DNA from: JBEKHT01 sp049516595
GTDB lineage: Bacteria; Chloroflexota; Anaerolineae; Anaerolineales; RBG-16-64-43
DNA: 64,000 nt
Assembly: GCA_049516595.1 (NCBI GenBank)
Contig: JBEKSY010000007.1
Location: 65,878-129,877 of the forward strand
Reading direction: 5' to 3'
Numbering within the stretch: the first letter of the stretch is position 1; every line of letters begins with the position of its first letter. The position numbers and the translations under genes are program-made. Of this stretch, positions 53,375-61,775 are shown one piece after another. Under the pieces are notes generated by a model. The model saw only the letters and a program-made list of their open reading frames with translations, made no database searches and had not been told where the DNA came from.

Positions 53375-54225
53375 CGGGCCCCCACCACCATCTTGCCAGC
53401 GGCCACCTCCTGGGGAGTCGGCACCCCCCGCAAGCCAGGGCGCCGCACCGAAGCGGCGGCGACCTGGTTGGCCAGGCGGCCCGCTTCCCAGGGATCGCCT
53501 GTTTCCAGGAGGCGGATGAAGAAGGCCGCAGCAAAAACGTCACCGGCCCCGGTGGAATCGACCTCCTCCACAGAGGGAGCCGCCAGGTGACGAAGGTGTC
53601 CGTTCCAGTACACGCGGCATCCCGCCCTCCCCTCGGTGACCGCGGTAATCGGGCAAAGCTCAACCAGATGCGCGATCCATCCTTCGTCTCCGTCCAGGTC
53701 CTCGAGCGCGAAGACCTGAGCGGAGGCCTTGCGCGCGGCGGTCTCGGCCTGCGGGGTCACCTGCGGCGAGACCTGGCCGGCCGCGTCCCAGGTCCTCATC
53801 CAGCCCTGGGACGTGACCCCGCGAAAAGAATCGGGAAACAGATCGAGCAGACTCGCATCCATCTCCCCCGCGACGGGCGCGAGGTGGACCAGGCGGGGCC
53901 GTCGCCAGGTCGTGGGGATCGCCGCTTCCGGGAGGCGGGCCGCCACCGATTCCACCCGTTGCCGGCGGACTCCGTCTTTGTAAAGGTTCTCAAACACGGT
54001 GGTGCGCTCCGAGGCGACCCGCACAGTCTGGATTTCCCGCAGTTCCGCCAGCTCCTCGTCGGAGGAACAGGCCGTCACCGCCGCGGTGCGAAACCCAAAG
54101 GCCGCCGCCGTGAGGCCGGAGTAGGCAACCGTGCCTCCCAGACGCATGCCCTCCGCCCCGCGATCCCGGGTCAGGTGGCCGATGACCAGATAGTCAATCG
54201 GGGCAACAAGCCCAAGGTCCTGCAC
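53371..54225 (-). CDS. PfkB-family carbohydrate kinase
   Basis: 284 aa. The start GTG 54225 is seven bases after a -10 box. N-terminal DYLVIGHLTRD and GGTVAYSGLTAAAFG are the sugar-binding part, and VDSTGAGDVFAAAFFIRLLE holds the catalytic base Asp229 and the anion hole. Shorter than ribokinase (about 300 aa). Substrate not determinable. First gene of an operon with parA (4-base overlap), parB and an amidohydrolase. Confidence 0.9.
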   Translation of the reverse strand: MQDLGLVAPIDYLVIGHLTRDRGAEGMRLGGTVAYSGLTAAAFGFRTAAVTACSSDEELAELREIQTVRVASERTTVFENLYKDGVRRQRVESVAARLPEAAIPTTWRRPRLVHLAPVAGEMDASLLDLFPDSFRGVTSQGWMRTWDAAGQVSPQVTPQAETAARKASAQVFALEDLDGDEGWIAHLVELCPITAVTEGRAGCRVYWNGHLRHLAAPSVEEVDSTGAGDVFAAAFFIRLLETGDPWEAGRLANQVAAASVRRPGLRGVPTPQEVAAGKMVVGAR

Positions 54226-54231
54226 GCGAAG

Positions 54232-54268
54232 ATTATACTCGAGCCCCTCAAGCCGCAGTCGGTATAAT
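54232..54268. promoter_or_regulatory. Overlapping divergent promoters, pfkB-parAB (-) and fpg (+)
   Basis: Minus-strand TATAAT at 54237-54232 and plus-strand TATAAT at 54263-54268 are separated by 25 bases, so each polymerase footprint covers the other's -35 region. The pfkB transcript should start at its GTG; the fpg transcript should start about eight bases before its ATG. Confidence 0.65.
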
Positions 54269-54282
54269 CAAGATGAATCCGA

Positions 54283-55143
54283 ATGCCGGAACTCCCTGAA
54301 GTCGAAACCATTGCTCGCTCACTTCGTGAGCCCCGCCAGGATCAGCCCGGGATCCTGGGACGGACGATTCAATCGGTGACCCTGCGCTGGCCGCGTCACG
54401 TCGCCGCACCCTCGCCCCAGGCCTTTGCCCAGGAGCTGCGCGGCCTGCGGATCGAGGCCATTGGCCGACGCGGCAAGTTTCTCGTCCTGCAGCTGGAGGG
54501 GCTGTGGCTCCTGCTTCACCTGCGCATGAGCGGCGACCTGCGTGTCGTCGCCGCGGAAGCCCCCCTGGCAAAACATGACCTCACCGTCTTTCACCTTTCG
54601 GGAGGCGTGGATCTGCGCTTTCACGATACCCGCCGGTTCGGCCGGGTCTGGCTGGTGAAGGATCCGCATGAAATCCTGGCCGGGCTGGGTCCCGAGCCGC
54701 TGGAGGAGGCTTTCACCGCAGAGGCATTGGGCCGGCGGCTGCGCGAACGTCACCGCCTTCTCAAGCCTTTGCTGCTCGATCAGACCTTTCTGGCCGGCCT
54801 GGGGAACATCTACACGGATGAAGCCTTGCATCGGGCGGGACTGCATCCTTTGCGCCTGAGCCACACGCTCCGCCCCGAGGAGTGCCGTCGCCTCTGGCGC
54901 GGGATCCGGGCGGTCCTGCGCGCCGGGCTGCGCCACAACGGGGCGAGCATCGATTGGGTCTATCGCGGCGGCGATTTCCAGAACCACTTCCGGGTCTATG
55001 GGCGCGCCGGGCAACCCTGCCGGGCCTGTGGCACTTCCATCCGGCGGATCCAGGTGGGCCAGCGCTCCACTCACTATTGCCCGCGCTGCCAGCCCTGGCG
55101 GGGCCGGCTCTCATCTTCGGGACGGCACGTCCTCCGCCCGTGA
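54283..55143 (+). CDS. mutM: Formamidopyrimidine-DNA glycosylase
   Basis: 286 aa. MPELPEVET start with catalytic Pro2 and Glu3; Lys65 in GRRGKFL; GNIYTDEALHRAGLHP helix-two-turn-helix; VYRGGDFQNHFRVYGRAGQPC leading to a zinc finger with Cys246, Cys249, Cys266 and Cys269. Removes 8-oxoguanine and related lesions and nicks abasic sites. The -10 box 14 bases upstream and no ribosome site suggest a very short leader. Confidence 0.96.
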   Translation: MPELPEVETIARSLREPRQDQPGILGRTIQSVTLRWPRHVAAPSPQAFAQELRGLRIEAIGRRGKFLVLQLEGLWLLLHLRMSGDLRVVAAEAPLAKHDLTVFHLSGGVDLRFHDTRRFGRVWLVKDPHEILAGLGPEPLEEAFTAEALGRRLRERHRLLKPLLLDQTFLAGLGNIYTDEALHRAGLHPLRLSHTLRPEECRRLWRGIRAVLRAGLRHNGASIDWVYRGGDFQNHFRVYGRAGQPCRACGTSIRRIQVGQRSTHYCPRCQPWRGRLSSSGRHVLRP

Positions 55144-55237
55144 CTCAAAGGTGAACATTCGGTGACAAGCCGCAGGCTTGGTATTGAAATCCTCGGCCGG
55201 GGGTGGTAAGAATGAGGCAGGGCTAGGTAGGCATCCC

Positions 55238-55837
55238 ATGCTCAAATCACAGCGCGCACGCACGCGAGGGCAGTCTCTCGTCGAGACGGCGTTTCTGCTC
55301 CCCATCCTGCTGATCCTGCTCTCGGGCCTGATCGAGTTCGGCTTCATGCTCAACCAGTACATGACCGTGCTGGATGCGGAACGCAACGCGGCTCGTTTCG
55401 CGGCGGATGGTTCCTACGACCACACCGATGCGGATACGAACTGCACCACGACCCGCGACTTCTATCGCCAGACGGCCTGCCTGGTCCTTCAGGAGCTCAA
55501 CCAGGAGCAGCCGAACATCACCCTGAATACAACGACGGACGATATTGTGATTTCGGCGTTTGCCGTCACCTCCGGGGGCACGGTCTCAGCTCGCTTTCCT
55601 TCCGGCAACGGATGGTCCTACTACGGCAACGACAACTCCACCATCAGCGACGCCACCCTGGCCAGCAAGCTGGATGTCGCGGCCCACAATGACGGCTACG
55701 TGCTGGTTGAGGTCTTCTATACCTACCACCAGATCTTGAGGCTTCCATGGATCACCCCCTTTGTCCCCGACCCGGTGCTTCTGCACATCTACACGGTCAT
55801 GCCCCTCGCCTCGGTCCAGCCGACCCCGACCCCCTGA
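55238..55837 (+). CDS. TadE-like pseudopilin-type protein
   Basis: 199 aa. Basic leader then GQSLVETAFLLPILLILLSGLIEFGFMLNQYMTVLDAERNAARFAADG: the Glu after a short leader and the following 20-residue helix are typical of TadE. The rest is an extracytoplasmic domain ending in a Pro/Thr tail (VQPTPTP). TadE-type proteins are minor components of Tad/Flp pili. The stop overlaps the next start (TGATG), so the two are co-translated. No Flp pilin or TadA/B/C is in the window. Confidence 0.85.
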   Translation: MLKSQRARTRGQSLVETAFLLPILLILLSGLIEFGFMLNQYMTVLDAERNAARFAADGSYDHTDADTNCTTTRDFYRQTACLVLQELNQEQPNITLNTTTDDIVISAFAVTSGGTVSARFPSGNGWSYYGNDNSTISDATLASKLDVAAHNDGYVLVEVFYTYHQILRLPWITPFVPDPVLLHIYTVMPLASVQPTPTP

Positions 55838-57321
55838 TGGCCGGACCCGGAAAGGCGTCCCGTTCTGGTCAGAGGGGTCAGGCGCTGGTCCTGATCGCCG
55901 TGGCCTTCATCGGCCTTCTGGCGATTGTCGGTCTGGCGGTGGATGGCGGTCAGCTCTTTATCGGGGTGGACAATCTGCGGCGCGCCACGGATTCGGCCGC
56001 CCTCGATGCCGCCAACCAGATCCGCAACACCCCGGGCGTTACGCCCGCGGAACTTCAGCACTCCGCGGCGCAGGCGATCAGCCTCAACGGGATCACCCCG
56101 ACCGGCGTCACCGTCGAGACCTGCGCGACCAACCCGGGTGACCCCGACCTGTGCAAGTTGTTCACGGGGACGACGATCCTGCGCCAGCTGGTGCGGATCA
56201 CGGCCCAGTCCACGGTGCAGATGTCCTTCCTGACCATCATCGGCATCCCCAGCATCACCGTCTCGGCGAACTCCATCGCGGAGGCGGCCTCCCTGGACGT
56301 GGTTCTGGCCATCGATATTTCCGAGTCCATGACCTACGACTCTCCCCCCGGCGACCCTAATCGCGACCCGAGCATTTGCAACCCGGCGAACACGTGCCAG
56401 CCGTTTAAGAAGGTAAAGGCGGCCGCGAAGAGTTTCGCCGATTCAATCCTGTGGAGCGGAGCCCCGGCCGACAATTCCGATCGTGTGGCCGTGGTCTACT
56501 TCTCACACGGATGGACGGAGAGCAGCGGATTCAAGGGTACCGATGTGCTCGCCCCGGGCTGGACCAATGATCGATCCGTCGCTGATACAAACATCAGCAA
56601 CATGGGCGTATATCAGCCGGACGTCTGCCCCACGACCGAGGGCCCATGCCGCAACTACGATGCGGGGGGCACGTATCTCGGCTTCGAGTGCCCCCTGTTC
56701 CGCTCGACCGGCGATGTTTCCTCTTGCACGACGACCAACACCGGAGGCGCTCTGCGCCTGGCGGGCAACATGTTCGCCCTGACACCCCGCAAGGACGCCG
56801 TGTGGGTCGTCGTCCTGCTCACCGATGGGTCAGCCGACGCCTCCGACATGCACAACCCGTTCTTTCCCTACGGGTATTGTCCCGGCACCCCGGGGCAGCC
56901 AGACTGGATGCCGCCCTTCTGCCGCGACAATGACGTGACCACCCGCCACTCGAGCGCCAACGCGCACTACGATGCGGAAGACTACGCCCAGGATATGGCG
57001 GATTACGTGGCCTGCGCTCCGGTCAACCCCGCCCCAAGCTGCAGCCAGCCGGGACAGGGAGCCACCATTTTCACCATCGGCCTGGGGAACCAGGTCCTCA
57101 CTCCCACCGACTCGCATGGACTCCCTTTTGGCGGGTCCATCCTTCGCTATGTCGCCGATGTGGGATACGAGGGGGTCCCCAACGACCCCAACGATCCGTG
57201 TGTGGGCGTGAGCAACTTCACCTTGAACTGCGGGAACTACTTCTACGCGCCCACCGGTTCCCAGCTCCAAGCCATTTTCAACGTGATCGCCGGACGGATC
57301 TTCACCCGCCTGACCCACTGA
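55837..57321 (+). CDS. TadG-like protein with von Willebrand A domain
   Basis: 494 aa. Residues 8-35 (SGQRGQALVLIAVAFIGLLAIVGLAVDGGQLF) form the TadE/TadG-type N-terminal helix. RATDSAALDAANQIR is characteristic of TadG. The VWA domain begins at VVLAIDISESMTYD with MIDAS residues Asp160, Ser162 and Ser164 and continues through VWVVVLLTDGSADAS. Many Cys residues in the VWA insertions suggest disulphides. Likely a surface adhesin or pilus-associated factor translated together with the TadE-like gene upstream. Confidence 0.87.
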   Translation: MAGPGKASRSGQRGQALVLIAVAFIGLLAIVGLAVDGGQLFIGVDNLRRATDSAALDAANQIRNTPGVTPAELQHSAAQAISLNGITPTGVTVETCATNPGDPDLCKLFTGTTILRQLVRITAQSTVQMSFLTIIGIPSITVSANSIAEAASLDVVLAIDISESMTYDSPPGDPNRDPSICNPANTCQPFKKVKAAAKSFADSILWSGAPADNSDRVAVVYFSHGWTESSGFKGTDVLAPGWTNDRSVADTNISNMGVYQPDVCPTTEGPCRNYDAGGTYLGFECPLFRSTGDVSSCTTTNTGGALRLAGNMFALTPRKDAVWVVVLLTDGSADASDMHNPFFPYGYCPGTPGQPDWMPPFCRDNDVTTRHSSANAHYDAEDYAQDMADYVACAPVNPAPSCSQPGQGATIFTIGLGNQVLTPTDSHGLPFGGSILRYVADVGYEGVPNDPNDPCVGVSNFTLNCGNYFYAPTGSQLQAIFNVIAGRIFTRLTH

Positions 57322-57813
57322 GCGCCGGGTACCCCGTTTCGCCCGGCTACCCAGGGCCAGGAGAAATCGGGCCCGAGGAAAACGACCGCTCAGGGGGGTC
57401 GGCGACCTGCGCCTGACCCTCTCCACCTGCAATCCCTTGTGGCGCAATGCTCTTCAACCCAGTGGCAAAGTTGTTTCGGGGGGTGGGGGTGGAGCCCGGG
57501 CAGGGACTGGCGGTGGGGATGCATTGGCGGGGCAGGTCAGCCGGTTTGATTCCGCCGCTCTCCCTCCCGCCTGTGGCCCCGTGGGGCCACGGGACCCAAG
57601 ATTTGGCCAGTTCCTTCGGGTCGATTCGTCTGAGCCGAAATAGGCTTATGGTTTGCGTTCGACTCCGATCCTCTGCAAGAAATGGCGGCAAATCCCAGAA
57701 AGACCTTGGTTCCCCAAAAGTGAATGGACAGTGAAAACCGGGTTACAGTGTCGCTTCGGTTGCTTGGGCACTTGTGTCTTCTGCCATTACACTGTAGGTC
57801 AGTGGGGTAGGGG
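57322..57813. other. Intergenic stretch with hairpin and possible promoter
   Basis: About 490 bases. GTGGCCCC 57573-57580 forms a perfect hairpin with 57583-57590, possibly the end signal of the TadE/TadG transcript although no T-tract follows. TTGGGC 57764-57769 and TACACT 57788-57793 (18-base spacer) are a possible promoter for the next gene; perfect 8-bp arms TACAGTGT at 57744-57751 and 57789-57796 (inverted) flank it. Confidence 0.45.
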
Positions 57814-59358
57814 ATGTCCTTCCTCTTCCGACATGGATCCATGTCCCGACTAGTGAACTCGCCTCGCGCCTCTCGGCGCGCGCAGGGGCTGGTAGAGTTC
57901 GCCTTGATCCTGCCCGCGCTGCTGGTGACCCTGTTCCTCTTGATCGAAGGGGCGCGCGTTTTCCAGGCCTGGCTCACGGTTCAGAACGCAGCCCGCATGG
58001 GAATGCGCTATGCCGTGACCGGCGAGTACAACGCGGCCGATTGCCCCGACTACGACGGCGACGGCACCTTCTGCGGGGGTGCCAGTCAGAACGCCGAGAT
58101 CGACGCGGCCCGCCTGCAATCGATCTACGAAGTGACCAACGGCGTTGCGGCCGGGATCCTGCGCGACCCCACCGCCCTCTGGGGCCAGCCCGGCTACTTC
58201 CACATCACGGTGTGCAGTTCAGACCCCGGCTACGTATTTACCCCGATGCAGCGCCCCGGCGGCGGTCCCGGCCATGATAGCCAGTGCGCCCCTCACGACG
58301 ATGCCGGCGACCCCGACCAAGGAATTACGCGGGTCGTCGTGGCGGTGACCTTCGAGCATCCAGTCCTGATGCCGATCCTCAGCAGCATCGCCCCCTCGCT
58401 CACGCTCTACGCCGACCGAACCGGGATTCTCGAGCGCTTCCGCACGGCTCGCGTTCTGGGTCTGCCGCCCGTGATCGCCGTGCCGACCGACACACCGACC
58501 GATACCCAAATTCCCAGCGACACACCGACCGCGTCGGAGACACCGACCTCAACCGCGACGCCGACGCCAACGGCAACCCCAACCCAAACCAACACCCCGA
58601 CGCCGAGCGACACGCCCACGCCGAGCGACACGCCGACCGTCACGCCGACGGCCACCGCCACCCTGCCGCCCATCTACATCGACATTGTGGTGCCGGCCGT
58701 GGACGGGACGCTGATCAATGATGTCGACCAGACGAGATTCGAGGCCGTGGCCTGGGATCCGACCGTGGGGACCACCAACGGCGACGGGATCGCCGAGGTC
58801 GACTTCTGGGTGTATTACCCTGATTTCAGTTTGCTCAAATTCAACAGCCAACTCAGCCCCCCCTCCCCCCCCTACTGCGTCTTCAATGGAGGCTGCAATC
58901 GCATGCCCGGCGGGCAGTTCGACGCTCTGTACAACGGAACCTACTACATCTTCGCCCGGGCCCGGGCGACCTCGGGGCGCTTGTCGGCCATGGTCCTGCG
59001 CACCTTTGTGATCTTCAACACGCCGACCGAGACGAACACCCCCACGCCCACACCAACTCCCTCGCTTACGCCCGTTGTGATTCCGTCGGCCACCCTGGTG
59101 CCCAGCAACACGCCGACCAAGACCAACACGCCCACCCCGAGTTACACGCCCACGCCCAGCAACACCCCGACCGTGACCCCGACGCCGAGCGACACCCCGA
59201 CGCCGAGCGACACCCCGACGCCCTCAAACACCCCGACGCCCTCAAACACCCCGACGCCCAGCCGGACTCCCACGGCGACCCCTCCGGCGACCTGGACGCC
59301 TTCTCCGACCCCCTCGCCGCTTCCGAGCTCCACCCCCACGTACTGTTTCGATTGCTAG
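57814..59358 (+). CDS. TadE-like protein with Pro/Thr stalks, Ig-like insert and C-terminal TYCFDC
   Basis: 514 aa from ATG 57814 (ATG 57841 is an alternative). TadE-type helix at about 28-50 in AQGLVEFALILPALLVTLFLLIEGARVFQAWL. An extracytoplasmic domain to about 215 includes WGQPGYFHITVCSS. Pro/Thr stalk 1 spans about 222-285; a beta-rich, Ig-like domain of about 120 residues (IYIDIVVPAVDGTLINDVD to AMVLRTFVIFN) follows; stalk 2 spans about 405-505. The chain ends STPTYCFDC. The next gene at 59714 shares the N-terminal domain and exactly the same last residues. The stalks should be extended and are likely O-glycosylation targets, consistent with the many GT-C enzymes in this window. Confidence 0.85.
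   Translation: MSFLFRHGSMSRLVNSPRASRRAQGLVEFALILPALLVTLFLLIEGARVFQAWLTVQNAARMGMRYAVTGEYNAADCPDYDGDGTFCGGASQNAEIDAARLQSIYEVTNGVAAGILRDPTALWGQPGYFHITVCSSDPGYVFTPMQRPGGGPGHDSQCAPHDDAGDPDQGITRVVVAVTFEHPVLMPILSSIAPSLTLYADRTGILERFRTARVLGLPPVIAVPTDTPTDTQIPSDTPTASETPTSTATPTPTATPTQTNTPTPSDTPTPSDTPTVTPTATATLPPIYIDIVVPAVDGTLINDVDQTRFEAVAWDPTVGTTNGDGIAEVDFWVYYPDFSLLKFNSQLSPPSPPYCVFNGGCNRMPGGQFDALYNGTYYIFARARATSGRLSAMVLRTFVIFNTPTETNTPTPTPTPSLTPVVIPSATLVPSNTPTKTNTPTPSYTPTPSNTPTVTPTPSDTPTPSDTPTPSNTPTPSNTPTPSRTPTATPPATWTPSPTPSPLPSSTPTYCFDC
58480..59345 (+). repeat. Degenerate Thr/Pro codon repeats
   Basis: Two blocks (about 58480-58670 and 59020-59345) made of 6- to 18-base units built on ACGCCG/ACCCCG, coding for TPT, SDTPTP and SNTPTP motifs. 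Such DNA can change length by slippage or recombination. Confidence 0.8.
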
Positions 59359-59713
59359 AGAGACGAGCGCTCGTCTCGATTCTCCAGCGAGCCGCGCTCG
59401 ACCCGCTGGGCTTTGGGCAAAGTGCCCCCGGACCGATGCGGCGCTACCCGCTGTCCCGGTCGAAGTCCGCTGAGGCGCCCTCCGCCGGCGGCATCCTGTT
59501 TTGTCACCGGCCCTTCACTGTCCAGTCACACGACCTGCGGCCCAAGCCCCTGCGCGACGCCAATATTCAGCAAGAGAACTGCAACCTGACCCCAGGGCCC
59601 CTTCCCATAGAATGTAGGCGAGAGACCCTTGAGTTCCCGGAGCGCCAAATCGGCGCCCTGGCTGCTCGAGGGGAACTGCCATCGGCGCACCAGGGGCCGA
59701 AGGCGGAGCCGAA
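59359..59713. other. Intergenic stretch between the two stalk-protein genes
   Basis: About 355 bases without a recognisable gene, promoter consensus or terminator. Confidence 0.5.
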
Positions 59714-61213
59714 ATGGGCGAAGCACACGAGGCATCCCCAATCCAACCGAAGACCGGGGCGCACCCAGCGAGCAGGGAGCGTGCGCCTGGCGATCCCCAG
59801 CGCCGCTCAGGCCGAGGCCAGGGCCTGGTGGAATTCGCTCTGGTGCTGCCCGGCTTGCTCGTTCTGCTCTTCCTGCTGATCGAAGCGGCGCGCGCCTTCG
59901 AGGCCTGGCTGGTGGTCGACAACGCCTCGCGCATGGGCATGCGCTATGCGCTCACCGGAGAGTACGACCCCACCCATTGCCCGGACTACGGCATGGGCCC
60001 GCCCTGCGGCGGCGGAACCGACAACAATATGATCGACCAGGCCCGGCTCTTGACCATCGAAGACGTCGCAAGAGGAACAGCGGCCGGAATCCTGCGCAGT
60101 TCAACGGCCCTTTGGGGACAGCCGGGCTATTTCCACACCACCGTTTGCAGTTCGAATACGGGGAATGTCTTTTTCGCGCTTCTCCGCCCCGCCGGGGCCT
60201 CTCCTGGCCACGATAGCCTATGCCAGCCCGCCGACGACGCGGGCAACCCCGAACTGGGTACGACCCGGGTGATTGTCGCCGTGACCTTCGACGAGCCGGT
60301 CATCATGCCGATCCTGGGCAGCATTGCTCCATATCTCACCCTGCACTCGGAGCGGACCGGGCTCCTCGAGCGGTTCCGCACGGCCCGCGTGCTCGGCCTG
60401 CCCCCCGCCATCCCGGTCCCGACCGACACGCCGACCAACACACCCACGCCCTCGAACACGCCCACGCCCTCGAACACGCCCACGCCTAGCGACACACCGA
60501 CGCCCACGGACACGGCGACCCCGACGCCTACTCCAACCTTTACCGACACGCCGACCGCCACCGACACCGCGACGTCGACCAACACGCCAACCAACACGCC
60601 CACCCCGACAAGCACGGCGACCAAGACGAACACGCCGACCGCAACGTGGACCTCGACGGCGACCAACACCGCGACCAAGACGAATACCCCCACGAACACG
60701 CCGACCAAGACCAACACGCCCACGCCGAGCAACACGCCGACCAAGACCAACACGCCGACCATCACCTATACGCCGTCGAAAACCCCCACGCCGACTCCTT
60801 CGAAGACGCCGACCCCTCCACCGCCGCCCACGAGCACGCCGCTGCCAAGCAACACGCCCACCAAGACCAACACGCCGACGAAGACTAACACGCCGACTAT
60901 CACCTATACGCCGTCGAAAACCCCGACGCCCAGCAAGACCTCGACGCCGACCATTACCTATACGCCCAGCAACACGCCCACCAAGACCAACACGCCGACC
61001 CGCACGCCCACCAAGACCAACACGCCGACCCGCACACCCACGGCGACAGCGACCAACACCCCGCTGCCACCGACCCAGACCAATACGCTGACGCCGACCA
61101 ATACGCCGATACCGACCAAGACCTACACGCCGACTCCGCCGAACACGCCGACCCGAACCAGGACCCCCACCCCTAGCTCCACCCCGACTCCCACCTACTG
61201 TTTCGACTGCTAG
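59714..61213 (+). CDS. TadE-like protein with long Pro/Thr stalk and C-terminal TYCFDC
   Basis: 499 aa from ATG 59714, with AAGGCGGAG upstream. A cytoplasmic leader of about 35 residues, TadE-type helix in GQGLVEFALVLPGLLVLLFLLIEAARAFEAWL, and an extracytoplasmic domain similar to 57814-59358 (TALWGQPGYFHTTVCSS, FRTARVLGLPPAIPVPTDTP). From residue 236 nearly everything is a Pro/Thr stalk of about 250 residues with TNTPTPT, TKTNTPT and ITYTPSKTPTP units. The end is TPTPTYCFDC. It lacks the Ig-like insert of its neighbour. Likely a surface filament or stalk protein anchored by the N-terminal helix, probably glycosylated. Confidence 0.85.
   Translation: MGEAHEASPIQPKTGAHPASRERAPGDPQRRSGRGQGLVEFALVLPGLLVLLFLLIEAARAFEAWLVVDNASRMGMRYALTGEYDPTHCPDYGMGPPCGGGTDNNMIDQARLLTIEDVARGTAAGILRSSTALWGQPGYFHTTVCSSNTGNVFFALLRPAGASPGHDSLCQPADDAGNPELGTTRVIVAVTFDEPVIMPILGSIAPYLTLHSERTGLLERFRTARVLGLPPAIPVPTDTPTNTPTPSNTPTPSNTPTPSDTPTPTDTATPTPTPTFTDTPTATDTATSTNTPTNTPTPTSTATKTNTPTATWTSTATNTATKTNTPTNTPTKTNTPTPSNTPTKTNTPTITYTPSKTPTPTPSKTPTPPPPPTSTPLPSNTPTKTNTPTKTNTPTITYTPSKTPTPSKTSTPTITYTPSNTPTKTNTPTRTPTKTNTPTRTPTATATNTPLPPTQTNTLTPTNTPIPTKTYTPTPPNTPTRTRTPTPSSTPTPTYCFDC
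60420..61195 (+). repeat. Long Thr/Pro-coding repeat tract
   Basis: About 775 bases of related 6- and 18-base units; an 18-base unit based on ACCAAGACCAACACGCCG recurs several times between 60700 and 61035. Codes the stalk of the protein above. Prone to length change and assembly error. Confidence 0.85.
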
Positions 61214-61775
61214 GTCAACGATCCGGAAGGGGGCGTTGCAAGGGGCAGCCTCTGCACGTGGCCCGCTGGGCTTCCGGGCGCGCACGCCAGCCGCGGAGCG
61301 CGAGCGGGAGCTGACCATCGTCGTAGGACGACCAGCCTAGACCCGTGGGCAATTTGGGCGCAACCGGTTCACGCTCTAGAGCGGGGCGACGGGCTGGCGA
61401 TCAGAGGCCGGTAGATTGTCCTCGAATTGCAACCAATTTGTCACCGTTCTGTCACAATTTGGTCGACTACAATCAGTATGTGGGAACCTCTCCCTTTCTT
61501 GGCCCTGGCTGGCTTCTTTGAGGACGCGTATGTGGCGACATCCGGCCAGGATGAGGGAGCCCTGGTCGAGAAAAGGTGGGACGTCGATGGAGGCAGACAC
61601 GCGCAGCCGAGGCCTGGGGTTCGAAATGCCCGAGGGCCCGCTGCGCCGCGGGTGGCACGTCTTCCTGCGCTGCTCGCCGGCCCGCGGCCGGTCGGGCCCG
61701 CTCGGCCGGTGTAGAATACGCCCACTTTTTTCTCGATGATCCGAGTCTCCCATAGAAAGTAGCCTGCGCCGCCCA
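61214..61775. other. Intergenic stretch with a dyad and promoter-like boxes
   Basis: About 560 bases. An imperfect inverted repeat (ACCAATTTGT 61432-61441, ACAATTTGGT 61454-61463, one mismatch) contains two direct TGTCAC copies. TACAAT 61468-61473 and TAGAAT 61712-61717 could be -10 boxes; the latter suits the histidine kinase gene. A short frame from ATG 61478 is not recognisable. Confidence 0.45.

Noticed and set aside
58480..61195. CRISPR array
   Set aside because: The repeats lie in frame inside coding sequence, units are short and degenerate, and there are no spacers or cas genes.
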